Shown in pieces: positions 18,270-26,635 of a stretch of 64,000 nucleotides of DNA. The first letter of the stretch is position 1; each line of letters begins with the position of its first letter. Location: positions 1-64,000 of the forward strand of contig NZ_FOJU01000004.1 in the NCBI RefSeq assembly GCF_900111875.1, written 5' to 3'. This stretch comes from Poseidonocella pacifica. GTDB lineage: Bacteria > Pseudomonadota > Alphaproteobacteria > Rhodobacterales > Rhodobacteraceae. A program made the translations under genes and the position numbers. Below the pieces are notes generated by a model. The model was not told the origin of the DNA. It did no database searches and was given only the letters and a program-made list of their open reading frames with translations.

Positions 18270-18818
18270 CTAGGCGTCCCGCCACGCACCGCTGGGCAGG
18301 CTGTCCAGCCGGAAATCCCCGACCCGCACCCGGATCAACCGCAGCGTCGGATGCCCGACCGCAGCGGTCATGCGGCGCACCTGCCTGTTGCGCCCTTCGG
18401 TGATCGTCAGCTCGACCCAAGTGTCGGGCACCGATTTGCGCACACGGATCGGCGGCACGCGGGGCCAGAGCCATTCGGGCTCCTCGACGATCCGCACCTC
18501 GGCTGACCGCGTCGGCCCGTCCTTGAGATCAACCCCCCGCCGCAGCGCTTCCAGCGCGGCCTCGTCCGGAGCGCCCTCGACCTGCGCCAGATAGGTCTTG
18601 GCGGTTCTGGCCTTCGGCTCCGCGATCCGGGCCTGCAACCGCCCATCATCGGTCAGAACCAAAAGCCCTTCACTGTCACGATCCAGCCGCCCCGCCGCAT
18701 AGACGCGCGGGGGCAGGCCGAATTCCGACAGGGTTCGTGCGCTGCTGCCTTGGGTGCCCTTGTCGGTGAACTGCGAGAGCACGTCGAAAGGTTTGTTCAA
18801 AAGGATCACTCGGGCCAT
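18270..18818 (-). CDS. Ribosomal large-subunit pseudouridine synthase, RluE-like
   Basis: Isomerises a specific uridine in RNA to pseudouridine. The 182-residue protein is the short RsuA/RluE form without an S4 domain. [15 protein letters not shown] near residue 42 carries the catalytic Asp, KTYLAQVEG the second motif, and [27 protein letters not shown] the C-terminal signature. RluE modifies 23S U2457 in E. coli; the exact site here is inferred. The gene is divergent from smpB across a 131-base region containing an inverted repeat and a repeat array. Confidence 0.93.
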   Translation of the reverse strand: MARVILLNKPFDVLSQFTDKGTQGSSARTLSEFGLPPRVYAAGRLDRDSEGLLVLTDDGRLQARIAEPKARTAKTYLAQVEGAPDEAALEALRRGVDLKDGPTRSAEVRIVEEPEWLWPRVPPIRVRKSVPDTWVELTITEGRNRQVRRMTAAVGHPTLRLIRVRVGDFRLDSLPSGAWRDA

Positions 18819-18849
18819 GCGCCCTAGCTATCCGCCCGGGCCGTGCTGC

Positions 18850-18896
18850 ACAATCGTATGCCGCGGAGTCATACGATTGTCATACACATGTCATAC
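18850..18896. repeat. Inverted repeat and 11-base-spaced CATAC array between rluE-like gene and smpB
   Basis: ACAATCGTATG (18850-18860) and CATACGATTGT (18870-18880) form an 11-bp perfect inverted repeat with a 9-base spacer. TCATAC then recurs at 18869, 18880 and 18891, exactly 11 bases apart. The helical-turn spacing suggests an operator bound on one DNA face. The regulator is unknown. Confidence 0.55.
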
Positions 18897-18949
18897 CGCG
18901 TTGCGGCCCCTCTGTTTACAGCCCCCCTCTCGCCCTATATCTCCACTCC

Positions 18950-19426
18950 ATGGCGAAGAACGAAGACAACAAGAACTACAAGGTGGTGGCCGAAAACCGC
19001 CGTGCCCGCTTCGATTACGCGATCGAAGAGGACGTGGAGTGTGGCATCATGCTCGAAGGGTCGGAGGTCAAATCCCTCCGTCAGGGCGGCGCGAATATCG
19101 CCGAGAGCTATGCCGAAGTCATCGATGGCGAATTGTGGCTGACCAACTCCTACGTGGCCCCCTATGATCAGGCCAAGACGTTCCAGCACAACGAACGGCG
19201 ACAGCGCAAGTTGTTGGCAAACAAGCGTGAATTGGCGCGGATGTGGAACGCGACGCAACGCAAGGGCATGACCCTCGTGCCGCTCGTGCTCTACTTCAAT
19301 CACCGCGGTATGGCCAAGATCAAGATCGCCATCGCCAAGGGCAAGAAGCTGCACGACAAACGCGCAACCGACGCCAAGCGCGACTGGAGCCGCCAGAAAC
19401 AACGGCTGCTCAAGGACCACGGCTGA
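18950..19426 (+). CDS. smpB: SsrA (tmRNA)-binding protein SmpB
   Basis: Binds tmRNA and delivers it to stalled ribosomes for trans-translation. The 158-residue protein shows the OB-fold signature [31 protein letters not shown], then the basic [16 protein letters not shown] tail needed on the ribosome. Length is normal. The tmRNA gene is not in the window. Transcription probably starts in the divergent region shared with the rluE-like gene, next to the CATAC array. Confidence 0.97.
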   Translation: MAKNEDNKNYKVVAENRRARFDYAIEEDVECGIMLEGSEVKSLRQGGANIAESYAEVIDGELWLTNSYVAPYDQAKTFQHNERRQRKLLANKRELARMWNATQRKGMTLVPLVLYFNHRGMAKIKIAIAKGKKLHDKRATDAKRDWSRQKQRLLKDHG

Positions 19427-19488
19427 GACTTGCCAGCCACAGCGCCCTCGTTTACCCATGCCCGGGATTGATGGACCGGGAAAAGCGC

Positions 19489-20346
19489 ATGGCACAGGAC
19501 GATCCCACAACGCTCGTTTCGACGGAATGGCTCGCAGCGCATATCAACGATCCCGACCTGAGGATTCTCGACGCGTCGTGGCACATGCCCGACACGGGGC
19601 GCGACGGCCGGGCTGAATATGAAACCGCCCACATCCCCGGCGCACGCTATTTCGATATCGATGAGATCAGCGACGCCCGTTCCGACCTGCCCCACATGGC
19701 CCCACCAGTGGAAAAGTTCATGTCCCGCCTTCGCGCCATGGGCGTCGGCGATGGGCACCAGGTGGTGGTCTATGACGGCACCGGGCTTTTCTCCGCGGCC
19801 CGGGTCTGGTGGCTTTTCAAGCATATGGGCAAGCTGGATGTGGCCGTTCTGGACGGCGGCTTTCCGAAATGGCAGGCCCAAGGGCGCGAGGTCGAAGACC
19901 TCCCCCCCGTGATCCGCGACCGCCACATGACGGTACAGCGGCAGGCTCATCTTGTCCGGGACGTGACGCAGGTTTCCTCGGCGTCCAAGCTGGGGGATCA
20001 TGAGATTGTCGATGCGCGATCCAAGCCTCGTTTCACCGGCGCTGAACCCGAACCACGGGCCGGGTTGCGCTCGGGGCATATCCCCGGCTCCCGCAACGTT
20101 CCTTATCGCAGCCTCCTCAATGCCGATGGCACGATGAAAGACGTGGATGCATTGCGCGCCACGTTCGAGGCCGCGGGTGTGGACCTGTCCAAGCCGGTCA
20201 TCACCACCTGCGGCTCCGGCGTCACCGCCGCGATCCTGAGCCTCGCGCTGGAACGCCTCGGCAAACACGATCATTCGCTCTACGACGGCTCCTGGGCCGA
20301 GTGGGGCGCCTTTCCCACACTTCCTGTCGCTACTGGAGACATCTGA
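19489..20346 (+). CDS. sseA: 3-mercaptopyruvate sulfurtransferase
   Basis: Two-rhodanese-domain sulfurtransferase moving sulfur from 3-mercaptopyruvate to a thiol or cyanide acceptor. At 285 residues it has an inactive N-terminal rhodanese domain (VVVYDGTGLFSAARVWW) and an active C-terminal one with CGSGVTAAIL near residue 240, the MST-type CG[ST]GVTA loop. The ATG at 19489 has GGGAA at suitable distance; 19471 is the alternative. The stop overlaps the next ATG (TGATG), coupling it to the aminotransferase, which could supply or use the keto-acid partner. Confidence 0.92.
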   Translation: MAQDDPTTLVSTEWLAAHINDPDLRILDASWHMPDTGRDGRAEYETAHIPGARYFDIDEISDARSDLPHMAPPVEKFMSRLRAMGVGDGHQVVVYDGTGLFSAARVWWLFKHMGKLDVAVLDGGFPKWQAQGREVEDLPPVIRDRHMTVQRQAHLVRDVTQVSSASKLGDHEIVDARSKPRFTGAEPEPRAGLRSGHIPGSRNVPYRSLLNADGTMKDVDALRATFEAAGVDLSKPVITTCGSGVTAAILSLALERLGKHDHSLYDGSWAEWGAFPTLPVATGDI

Positions 20347-21530
20347 TGTTCGACCGCCTGAACGAGTTGCCCGCCGACAAGATCCTCGCCTTGGGCGCTG
20401 CCTTCAAGGCCGATCCCCGGCCCGAAAAGATCGACCTCGGAGTCGGGGTCTACAAGAACCCCGAAGGCGTCACGCCGATCATGCGCGCAGTCAAGGCAGC
20501 CGAAAAACGCCTCTGGGAAGAAGAAACCACGAAGGCCTATGTCGCACTGGCCGGCGATCCAGCCTATGCAGACGCGATGATCGCGCTCATCCTGGGGGAT
20601 GCCGTCACGCGGGAGCACATCGCCGCGATCGCGACCCCCGGCGGAACCGGTGCCGTGCGACAGGGATTTGACCTCGTCAAGATGGCGAACCCCGATGCCC
20701 GCGTCTTCGTGTCGGATCCAACTTGGCCGAACCACCTGTCCATCCTCAAGCACATGAAGATGGAAACGATCCAGTATCGCTACTTCGACGACGAAACCCG
20801 CGGCGTCGATTTCGGCGGCATGATGGAAGATCTCGCCCAGATCCGAGCGGGCGATATCGTCCTGCTGCACGGCTGCTGTCACAATCCCACCGGTGCAAAC
20901 CTCAACATGGTTGAGTGGAAAGCAGTGGTGGAGCATCTCAATGCGGTCGGCGCAATTCCGATGATCGACATCGCCTATCAAGGTTTCGGCGACGGGCTTG
21001 AACAGGACGCGGAAGCAACCCGCTTCGTTGCTGCAAACTGTCCCGAGGTGTTGATTGCGGCCTCCTGCTCCAAGAACTTCGGCATCTACCGCGAGCGGAC
21101 GGGTCTGTTGATGGCCGTGATGCAGGACGCCAGCAGAAACAAGATCACCCAAGGCAGCTTGTCCTATCTGAACCGCCAGAACTATTCCTTCCCGCCGGAT
21201 CATGGCGCGAAACTCGTCACCATGGTCCTGACCGACGAGGCGCTGCGCGCGGATTGGAAGAAAGAGCTCGAAGATACGCGCCTGACGATGCTGGAACTGC
21301 GACAGCAGCTTGCCGATGAGCTTCAACGGCTGACCGGGTCCGACCGGTTCGGGTTCATCGCCCAGCATCGCGGCATGTTCTCCCGCCTCGGAACGACGCC
21401 TGAGATGGTGGAGAAGCTGCGGGCGGATCACGCAATCTACATGGTGGGGGATTCCCGCCTGAACATCGCAGGTCTCAACCAGCGGACCGTACCGATCCTC
21501 GCCAAGGCGATCGTGGACTGCGGTATCTGA
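20346..21530 (+). CDS. Aromatic amino acid aminotransferase
   Basis: PLP-dependent class I aminotransferase of the AspC/TyrB group, 394 residues. Characteristic segments are DLGVGVYKNPEG near the N-terminus, GCCHNPTG near residue 180, the PLP Lys in SCSKNFGIYRERTG near 245 (the TyrB/AspC subgroup pattern) and DSRLNIAGL with the carboxylate-binding Arg at the end. It transaminates aspartate and/or aromatic amino acids with 2-oxoglutarate; substrate preference cannot be read here. It is coupled to sseA upstream and followed by a hairpin terminator. Confidence 0.93.
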   Translation: MFDRLNELPADKILALGAAFKADPRPEKIDLGVGVYKNPEGVTPIMRAVKAAEKRLWEEETTKAYVALAGDPAYADAMIALILGDAVTREHIAAIATPGGTGAVRQGFDLVKMANPDARVFVSDPTWPNHLSILKHMKMETIQYRYFDDETRGVDFGGMMEDLAQIRAGDIVLLHGCCHNPTGANLNMVEWKAVVEHLNAVGAIPMIDIAYQGFGDGLEQDAEATRFVAANCPEVLIAASCSKNFGIYRERTGLLMAVMQDASRNKITQGSLSYLNRQNYSFPPDHGAKLVTMVLTDEALRADWKKELEDTRLTMLELRQQLADELQRLTGSDRFGFIAQHRGMFSRLGTTPEMVEKLRADHAIYMVGDSRLNIAGLNQRTVPILAKAIVDCGI

Positions 21531-21550
21531 TACCTGACAAACCCCGGTTT

Positions 21551-21575
21551 GGGGCGAGTTTTTCGCTCGCCCTTT
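21551..21575 (+). terminator. Terminator after the aminotransferase gene
   Basis: Stem GGGCGAG/CTCGCCC with a T-rich loop, followed by TTT, starting 21 bases beyond the stop codon. Confidence 0.65.
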
Positions 21576-21593
21576 ACATCCTGACTTCGACCA

Positions 21594-21617
21594 TTACATT
21601 CCAATTAATGAATGTAA
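21594..21617 (+). promoter_or_regulatory. Candidate SqrR/BigR operator
   Basis: TTACATTC-N8-GAATGTAA is a perfect 8-bp inverted repeat. Its core ATTC-N8-GAAT matches the operator reported for the persulfide-sensing repressor SqrR of Rhodobacter, as I recall it. It lies 22 bases before the start of the persulfide dioxygenase-like gene, where bound repressor would block transcription. No sqrR gene is in the window. Confidence 0.65.
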
Positions 21618-21639
21618 CTCACACGAGACAAGGATGCCT

Positions 21640-22539
21640 ATGATGTTTACCGCAACCAGCCCATCGACCGGCCCCGGAAGCCCGCGCGTTGTCGGATTCT
21701 ACGAAGAGGCCTCCGGCAGCATCCAATATGTGGTGGTGGATGAAGCCACCAAAAAGGCCGCCGTTGTCGACGTCGTCCTCGATTTCGATCCTGCGCATGG
21801 CCGCACGCGCACCGACAGCGCCCAGTATATCCTGGATTATATCCGGGCTGAGGGGCTTGAGGTTGAATGGGTGCTCGATACCCACCCCCATGCCGACCAC
21901 ATGATGGCCTCCGCCTGGCTGAAAGAGCAGACGGGCGCACCCAACGCCATCGGTGAGAAGGTTCGCGAGATCGCAGAGCTTTGGACCGGGATCTACAACG
22001 TTCCGGGCATGTTCGACGCAGACCGTGATTTCGATCGTCTCTTCGCGGATGGAGAGACCTTCAAACTCGGGGAACTCGACGTAAAGGTCATGCTGTCCCC
22101 GGGGCATACGCTCGGGTCGATCACCTATGTGGTCGGCGATGCGGCATTCGTCCATGACACCTTCATGCATGTCGACGCCGGCACGACACGCGCAGATTTC
22201 CCCGGCGGCTCCTCCAAGGTTCTCTACGCCTCACTGCAGGCATTGCTGGCGCTGCCGGACGATACGCGGCTTTTCGTGGGTCACGATTACCCACCCGTCG
22301 GGGACCGCACGGATCCGGCATGGGAAGCCACGGTTGCCGACCACCGCGCCAACAACAAGCATATGGGCGGTGGAATTTCCGAACAGGATTTCATCAAGCT
22401 GCGCGATGAGCGCGACGCTACCCTTCCGCTGCCCGACCGGATGTTGCACGCGCTGCAGGTCAATCTGCGCGGAGGACGACTACCTGAAACAGAATCCGAT
22501 GGCGCGAGTTACTTCAAGATACCGGCCAACAAATTCTGA
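21640..22539 (+). CDS. MBL-fold metallohydrolase, persulfide dioxygenase-like
   Basis: A 299-residue metallo-beta-lactamase-fold protein. THPHADHMM near residue 85 is the HxHxDH iron or zinc-binding motif, SPGHTLGS and HDTFMH give further ligands, and FVGHDYPP the last His. The layout resembles ETHE1/Blh-type glutathione persulfide dioxygenases that oxidise GSSH to sulfite. The start at 21640 is set by AAGG six bases upstream; ATGs at 21634 and 21643 are alternatives. It is followed by a rhodanese gene 11 bases later and preceded by a candidate persulfide-responsive operator, which supports the sulfide-detoxification role. Confidence 0.85.
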   Translation: MMFTATSPSTGPGSPRVVGFYEEASGSIQYVVVDEATKKAAVVDVVLDFDPAHGRTRTDSAQYILDYIRAEGLEVEWVLDTHPHADHMMASAWLKEQTGAPNAIGEKVREIAELWTGIYNVPGMFDADRDFDRLFADGETFKLGELDVKVMLSPGHTLGSITYVVGDAAFVHDTFMHVDAGTTRADFPGGSSKVLYASLQALLALPDDTRLFVGHDYPPVGDRTDPAWEATVADHRANNKHMGGGISEQDFIKLRDERDATLPLPDRMLHALQVNLRGGRLPETESDGASYFKIPANKF

Positions 22540-22550
22540 AGGAGACCGAG

Positions 22551-22934
22551 ATGAAAACCGAAACAGTTGATGGTTCGACACTAGAGACATGGAGCGCCGA
22601 TGAGGTGGCCAAAGCGCTTGAGGCAAACGAAATCGTACTGATCGATGTGCGGACACCTCAGGAATACATGTTCGAGCATATCCCCGGCGCGCTCCTCATG
22701 CCCATGGCGTTTTTCGATGCCGCCAAGCTGCCCACGCAGGACGGAAAGCGGATCGTTTTCCATTGCGGGTCCGGCGCGCGCTCCGAGAAGGTCGCTCGGA
22801 ACGCCATCAGCGCGGGAATGGATCCCATTGCCCACTTGGACGGGGGGTTCGGCGCATGGAAGGCCGCCGGGAAGGCTCACATGGGCACTGATATGGGGAC
22901 GGGCGCTCCAAAGTCAGTACCCGCCAAAAGCTGA
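22551..22934 (+). CDS. Single-domain rhodanese sulfurtransferase
   Basis: A 127-residue cytoplasmic rhodanese with no signal peptide. VLIDVRTPQEYMFEHIPGA is the entry motif, and FHCGSGARSEKVA near residue 73 holds the catalytic Cys that carries sulfane sulfur; HLDGGFGAWKAAG is the C-terminal signature. In PDO-rhodanese pairs it moves sulfur between glutathione persulfide and thiosulfate. It lies 11 bases after the MBL gene with AAGGAG before its ATG, so the two form one operon. Confidence 0.93.
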   Translation: MKTETVDGSTLETWSADEVAKALEANEIVLIDVRTPQEYMFEHIPGALLMPMAFFDAAKLPTQDGKRIVFHCGSGARSEKVARNAISAGMDPIAHLDGGFGAWKAAGKAHMGTDMGTGAPKSVPAKS

Positions 22935-22943
22935 TCCTCTTGG

Positions 22944-22963
22944 GCCCCCGCATCGCAGGGGGC
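22944..22963 (+). terminator. Possible terminator after the rhodanese gene
   Basis: Six-base-pair GC stem (GCCCCC/GGGGGC) with an 8-base loop, 9 bases after the stop. No T-run follows, so the call is tentative. Confidence 0.35.
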
Positions 22964-23027
22964 GCAATCGCTTGCGTCGAGCACCGGCGGCCCGTACTTG
23001 CCTCTCGACACGATCCAGGAGGCGCGG

Positions 23028-25493
23028 GTGCTCGCAGGGAGGGTATATCGGATTTTTCTCCGCTATGCGGCGATGAATGTCGCGCTTGACCGGCGCGGTG
23101 GTGCGCTGCCCAACGCCGATGGGCGACCCATCTGCACGGTCAAGGGGATGTCGCTTCGCGCCAATCGGCAAATCATCGAAGGGCGCGCGGAAGGCGCCAC
23201 CGTCACCCTGACACTCGGACCGGTCACTCACGATGCCGACATCGATCCTTCGACAGGGCGTTTCGTCTTTGATCTCCCCAGCGATACCGGCCCCGTCACG
23301 ATCAAAGTTGACGGGTCAGGCCCGCTGGTCCTTCGGGGATTCAGCCGCGCTGAATTGGCTTTGGCGCGCGCTGCACTGTTGCCACGCTTCGTCGCATCCC
23401 TCGTCGCCCTCGCCCCCGACATCTATCGTTGGAAAATGCGCGGCGATCTGGGGGGCCGTGAGGTGGTCAAGGAACGGCTTGGGTTGGTGCCGCGTTCGGA
23501 CGCGGGCCTGCTGAACTCCGCTTTGCTTGATCCACAGCCTGCCCTCCCACCGGATCCTTCGGCCACGCTCATCATGCCCGTCTTCAACGCTTTTCCGCTG
23601 CTGGAGGACTCATTGGCCCGGGTTTTGCGGCACTCGGGCGATCAATGGCGGCTTATCCTCATTGAGGACGCATCCACCGACCCACGGGTTCGGCCGTTCC
23701 TGCGGGCCTGGGCGGAGGGTAAGCCGGTGACCTTGTTGGAAAACGACCGTAACCTTGGGTTCATCGGCTCCGTCAATCGAGGGCTCGCGCTGGCACGGGA
23801 GCGCTGGCCCGATGCCCCCGTTGTTCTCCTTAACAGCGACGCGCTCGTCCCCGACGGTTGGCTGCCACGGCTCCTTGCGCCGCTATCGGATCCCGACACC
23901 GCCTCCGTCACGCCCATGTCGAATGACGCAGAGATATTCTCCGTCCCCGCTATCTGCACGCGCATATCCCTCTCTCCCGGCGAGGCGGACGCGCTTGATC
24001 GTATCGCCGCCCGCTTCAATCCTGACGCTGGAATCGTAAGCGCGCCTACCGGAGTGGGGTTCTGCATGGCCCTGTCGCCAAAGTTCCTCGCGCATGTCCC
24101 TGAATTCGATACCGGGTTCGGGCGCGGTTATGGCGAGGAAAACGATTGGTGCCAGAAGGTTCGGGTCTTCGGCGGCCAGCATCGCGCCGCGCCCAACCTT
24201 TTTGTCGAGCATCACGGCGGTCAATCCTTCCCAAGCGCCGAGAAGCAACGTCTTCTGGAGCAGAACCTGCGTCGTCTGTCGCGCCGCCACCCGGGGTATG
24301 AGGCGGCGGTACAGGACTTCATCCGGCGCGACCCGTTACACACCGTTCGGCTCGCTCTCGGATTGGCGCTAACAGGCAATCGCCAAAAGATCGCGATCCC
24401 CGTCTATATCGGCCATGCCCTCGGCGGGGGAGCGGATAACTGGCTTGATACGCAAATCAAGGGGCATCTGAGCGAGGGGGTTTCTGCGGTTGTTTTACGT
24501 GTCTGGCGACAGACGCCATGGAAGCTGGAGTTGCATTGCCCCGAGGGTCTTGCCGAAGGTCTTTGCGACGATGAGGCCTTCCTTGAAACGCTGCTCGATC
24601 TGCTGCCAAAACGCCATATAATCTATTCCTGCGGCGTCGGCGCCCGGGACCCGCTCGGCCTTCCCTCCTTCCTTCTGAAGCTGGCCGGTCGCACCGGGGA
24701 CAGACAGAGACAGCCGCTCAGGTTGCTGCTGCACGATTACTTCGCCATCAGCCCCTCCTACACGCTGCTTTGCGCCGACGGCGTCTATCGGGGGGTGCCA
24801 CGCGCTGGATTTCCGCAGGCGAGCGATCCGGCACACCAGTTACGTTTGCCGAATCAAAAGGTGGATCTTCGCGAATGGCAGACTGCGTGGGGTGCGCTTC
24901 TCAAGGAAGCGGATGACGTCGTGGCATTCTCAAACGCAAGCGCCGACATATTGCATGAAGCCTATCCCGAGCGGAGCGACATTCGCATTTGTCCCCATGA
25001 TCGGCCCGTGGTGCCGCCGCTCCAGTCGCCCGCACCACGAGATGCCACTGTGCCCACTGTTGGGGTTCTGGGAAACATCGGGGAGCAAAAGGGCGCGGCG
25101 CTGGTGGCACGTCTTAGCCGAGCATTGCTCGGCAAGGCGCGGATCATCGTGATCGGCGATCTCGCACCGGAATATCGGCTGGCGTCTCCCGGCGTGGTTC
25201 ATGGCAGCTATCGTCTTGAGGATCTCCCCGGACTGATCACGCGCTATGGTATTCGGGTCTGGCTCATGCCGTCTATCTGGCCGGAAACCTATTCCTTCAC
25301 CACGCACGAAATGCTGGGCACCGGCCTTCCGGTCATCGCGTTCGGGATGGGAGCACAGGGTGAAGCGGTGGGGGCGGCGATGGCGCACGGCGCTCCGGGA
25401 TCGGTACTCCCCTTTGGCGAGCCCGATGAGTTGTTTGAGCGTATGCTTGCGGCCATCGAAAAAGAGCTGGCCGTGACCTCAGGGAAGGGGTGA
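23028..25493 (+). CDS. Two-module glycosyltransferase (GT2 plus GT4-like)
   Basis: Large glycosyltransferase of about 821 residues. Residues about 20-110 form a beta-rich region (TLGPVTHDADIDPSTGRFVFDLP). A GT2 domain follows from about 180 (LIMPVFNAFPLLEDSL, ENDRNLGFIGSVNRGL, LLNSDALVPDGWL). The C-terminal half (about 460-815) looks GT-B/GT4-like, with YIGHALGGGADNWL, VGVLGNIGEQKGAALV and IWPETYSFTTHEMLGTGLPVIAF. Such fusions act on surface polysaccharides in the cytoplasm. GTG at 23028 was chosen for its AGGAGG five bases upstream; a TTG at 22998 is possible. Its 3' end converges with and overlaps the sulfotransferase gene by 15 bases. Confidence 0.85.
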   Translation: MLAGRVYRIFLRYAAMNVALDRRGGALPNADGRPICTVKGMSLRANRQIIEGRAEGATVTLTLGPVTHDADIDPSTGRFVFDLPSDTGPVTIKVDGSGPLVLRGFSRAELALARAALLPRFVASLVALAPDIYRWKMRGDLGGREVVKERLGLVPRSDAGLLNSALLDPQPALPPDPSATLIMPVFNAFPLLEDSLARVLRHSGDQWRLILIEDASTDPRVRPFLRAWAEGKPVTLLENDRNLGFIGSVNRGLALARERWPDAPVVLLNSDALVPDGWLPRLLAPLSDPDTASVTPMSNDAEIFSVPAICTRISLSPGEADALDRIAARFNPDAGIVSAPTGVGFCMALSPKFLAHVPEFDTGFGRGYGEENDWCQKVRVFGGQHRAAPNLFVEHHGGQSFPSAEKQRLLEQNLRRLSRRHPGYEAAVQDFIRRDPLHTVRLALGLALTGNRQKIAIPVYIGHALGGGADNWLDTQIKGHLSEGVSAVVLRVWRQTPWKLELHCPEGLAEGLCDDEAFLETLLDLLPKRHIIYSCGVGARDPLGLPSFLLKLAGRTGDRQRQPLRLLLHDYFAISPSYTLLCADGVYRGVPRAGFPQASDPAHQLRLPNQKVDLREWQTAWGALLKEADDVVAFSNASADILHEAYPERSDIRICPHDRPVVPPLQSPAPRDATVPTVGVLGNIGEQKGAALVARLSRALLGKARIIVIGDLAPEYRLASPGVVHGSYRLEDLPGLITRYGIRVWLMPSIWPETYSFTTHEMLGTGLPVIAFGMGAQGEAVGAAMAHGAPGSVLPFGEPDELFERMLAAIEKELAVTSGKG

Positions 25494-26384
25494 GGTCAAA
25501 TAACGCGGCGGAAAAAGATCGCCGTCTTCGCCAAGAAACCGCGCCGCCACATTGCGGTTGCGAAGACGATAAATCGCCTCGATCGTCCTGCACATATCAT
25601 CGCTCAGGACATTCACCCGTGTGAAGGGCGGCGCACGATGCGCCTCAAGGATCCGTTTTCGAGCCAGCCGGAGGCGCAGGGGGCTGTTTGCGTACCTTCG
25701 GTTTGCCTCAAGCATTCTAGCCAAGCCTTCGTCGCTCAATCCGCGATTCAGGGATTCCGGCGGGAGGGCGATCCCCCGTGACAGATCAATGCCAATCCGC
25801 CGCGCGAAATCTTCGACGACGTCCCCATTGGTGAGATAAGGCTTGTCGTAGCGGCCCACCTCTATGGCGCTCTCACCCAAGCCGACGGAGGCAAGGTGCA
25901 GAAATTGCATGTAGTCCAGCGACGACGCGGCGCGCGTGATAAAGTCGACGATGCTCGCCGTTTCCCCCACGGCTTTGACGTTATGACTGTAGTTCGACGC
26001 GATGAGATCCACCTGCGGGCGCAGGTAGACCAACAAGCGAATGTCATACCCTGCGAAATGCTCAGCGATCAGGCGAAACGGTTGCGCAGCGGACATCTTT
26101 CCAAATGGCAACCGGTAGAGAATTTCTGAAGATACGACGACGGTATCAAGGGCGGCCTCGTCCGCCTCCCGGCGCATCCTCCCCCAGACGTCCTTCCCCG
26201 TTTCGGCATCTCCCAACGAAAGCGCGGCGGCGTGATGCCCCCAGTTGTTTTTCTCTGTGGCAAGGCCGGCTTGCGGATAGAGGACGCCCTGTTCGCGCAA
26301 GGACTCTCGGTTGACGAACATCGCGCGCTGTATGCTGGTTGTGCCAGTCTTGTGTTGGCCCGCGTGAATATAAAGTTTCGGCAT
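25479..26384 (-). CDS. Sulfotransferase-like P-loop protein (1)
   Basis: A 301-residue protein whose N-terminus LYIHAGQHKTGTTSIQRAMF matches the PAPS-binding 5'-phosphosulfate loop of sulfotransferases, seen in Roseobacter surface-glycan loci. LLVYLRPQVDLIASNY near residue 115 fits the 3'-phosphate-binding Arg/Ser motif. It probably transfers sulfate from PAPS to a glycan. Gene and upstream region are bracketed by a 16-base direct repeat (25485-25500 and 26469-26484); the left copy encodes its last residues. Start: ATG at 26384, with a GTG three codons upstream as alternative. Confidence 0.75.
   Translation of the reverse strand: MPKLYIHAGQHKTGTTSIQRAMFVNRESLREQGVLYPQAGLATEKNNWGHHAAALSLGDAETGKDVWGRMRREADEAALDTVVVSSEILYRLPFGKMSAAQPFRLIAEHFAGYDIRLLVYLRPQVDLIASNYSHNVKAVGETASIVDFITRAASSLDYMQFLHLASVGLGESAIEVGRYDKPYLTNGDVVEDFARRIGIDLSRGIALPPESLNRGLSDEGLARMLEANRRYANSPLRLRLARKRILEAHRAPPFTRVNVLSDDMCRTIEAIYRLRNRNVAARFLGEDGDLFPPRYLTSPLP
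25485..25500. repeat. 16-base direct repeat, left copy
   Basis: AAGGGGTGAGGTCAAA. It contains the stop codon of the large glycosyltransferase and the last codons of the sulfotransferase. An identical copy lies at 26469-26484. Confidence 0.85.
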
Positions 26385-26468
26385 CAAGCCCACGTCATTC
26401 CTGCTGCAACTATGGCGCCAACGGCATCAGAGCGCGCCGTGACCAACCGCCATAGGCTTGGGTCAAGC

Positions 26469-26484
26469 AAGGGGTGAGGTCAAA
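26469..26484. repeat. 16-base direct repeat, right copy
   Basis: AAGGGGTGAGGTCAAA, identical to 25485-25500 and in the same orientation, 984 bases away. It is in non-coding DNA upstream of the RTX gene. Confidence 0.85.
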
Positions 26485-26635
26485 CCGAAATCGCCCTACC
26501 CGGCGATCAGCCCCCAACACTTAACCAACTCTGAACATGGAAAATTCGACCCACGTTCCACATTTTCGCCGCAATTGAGTCATCAGATTTCTTCTTTTTC
26601 AAAGGATACCCGCGCAGGGCAATTTGGAAGAAATC

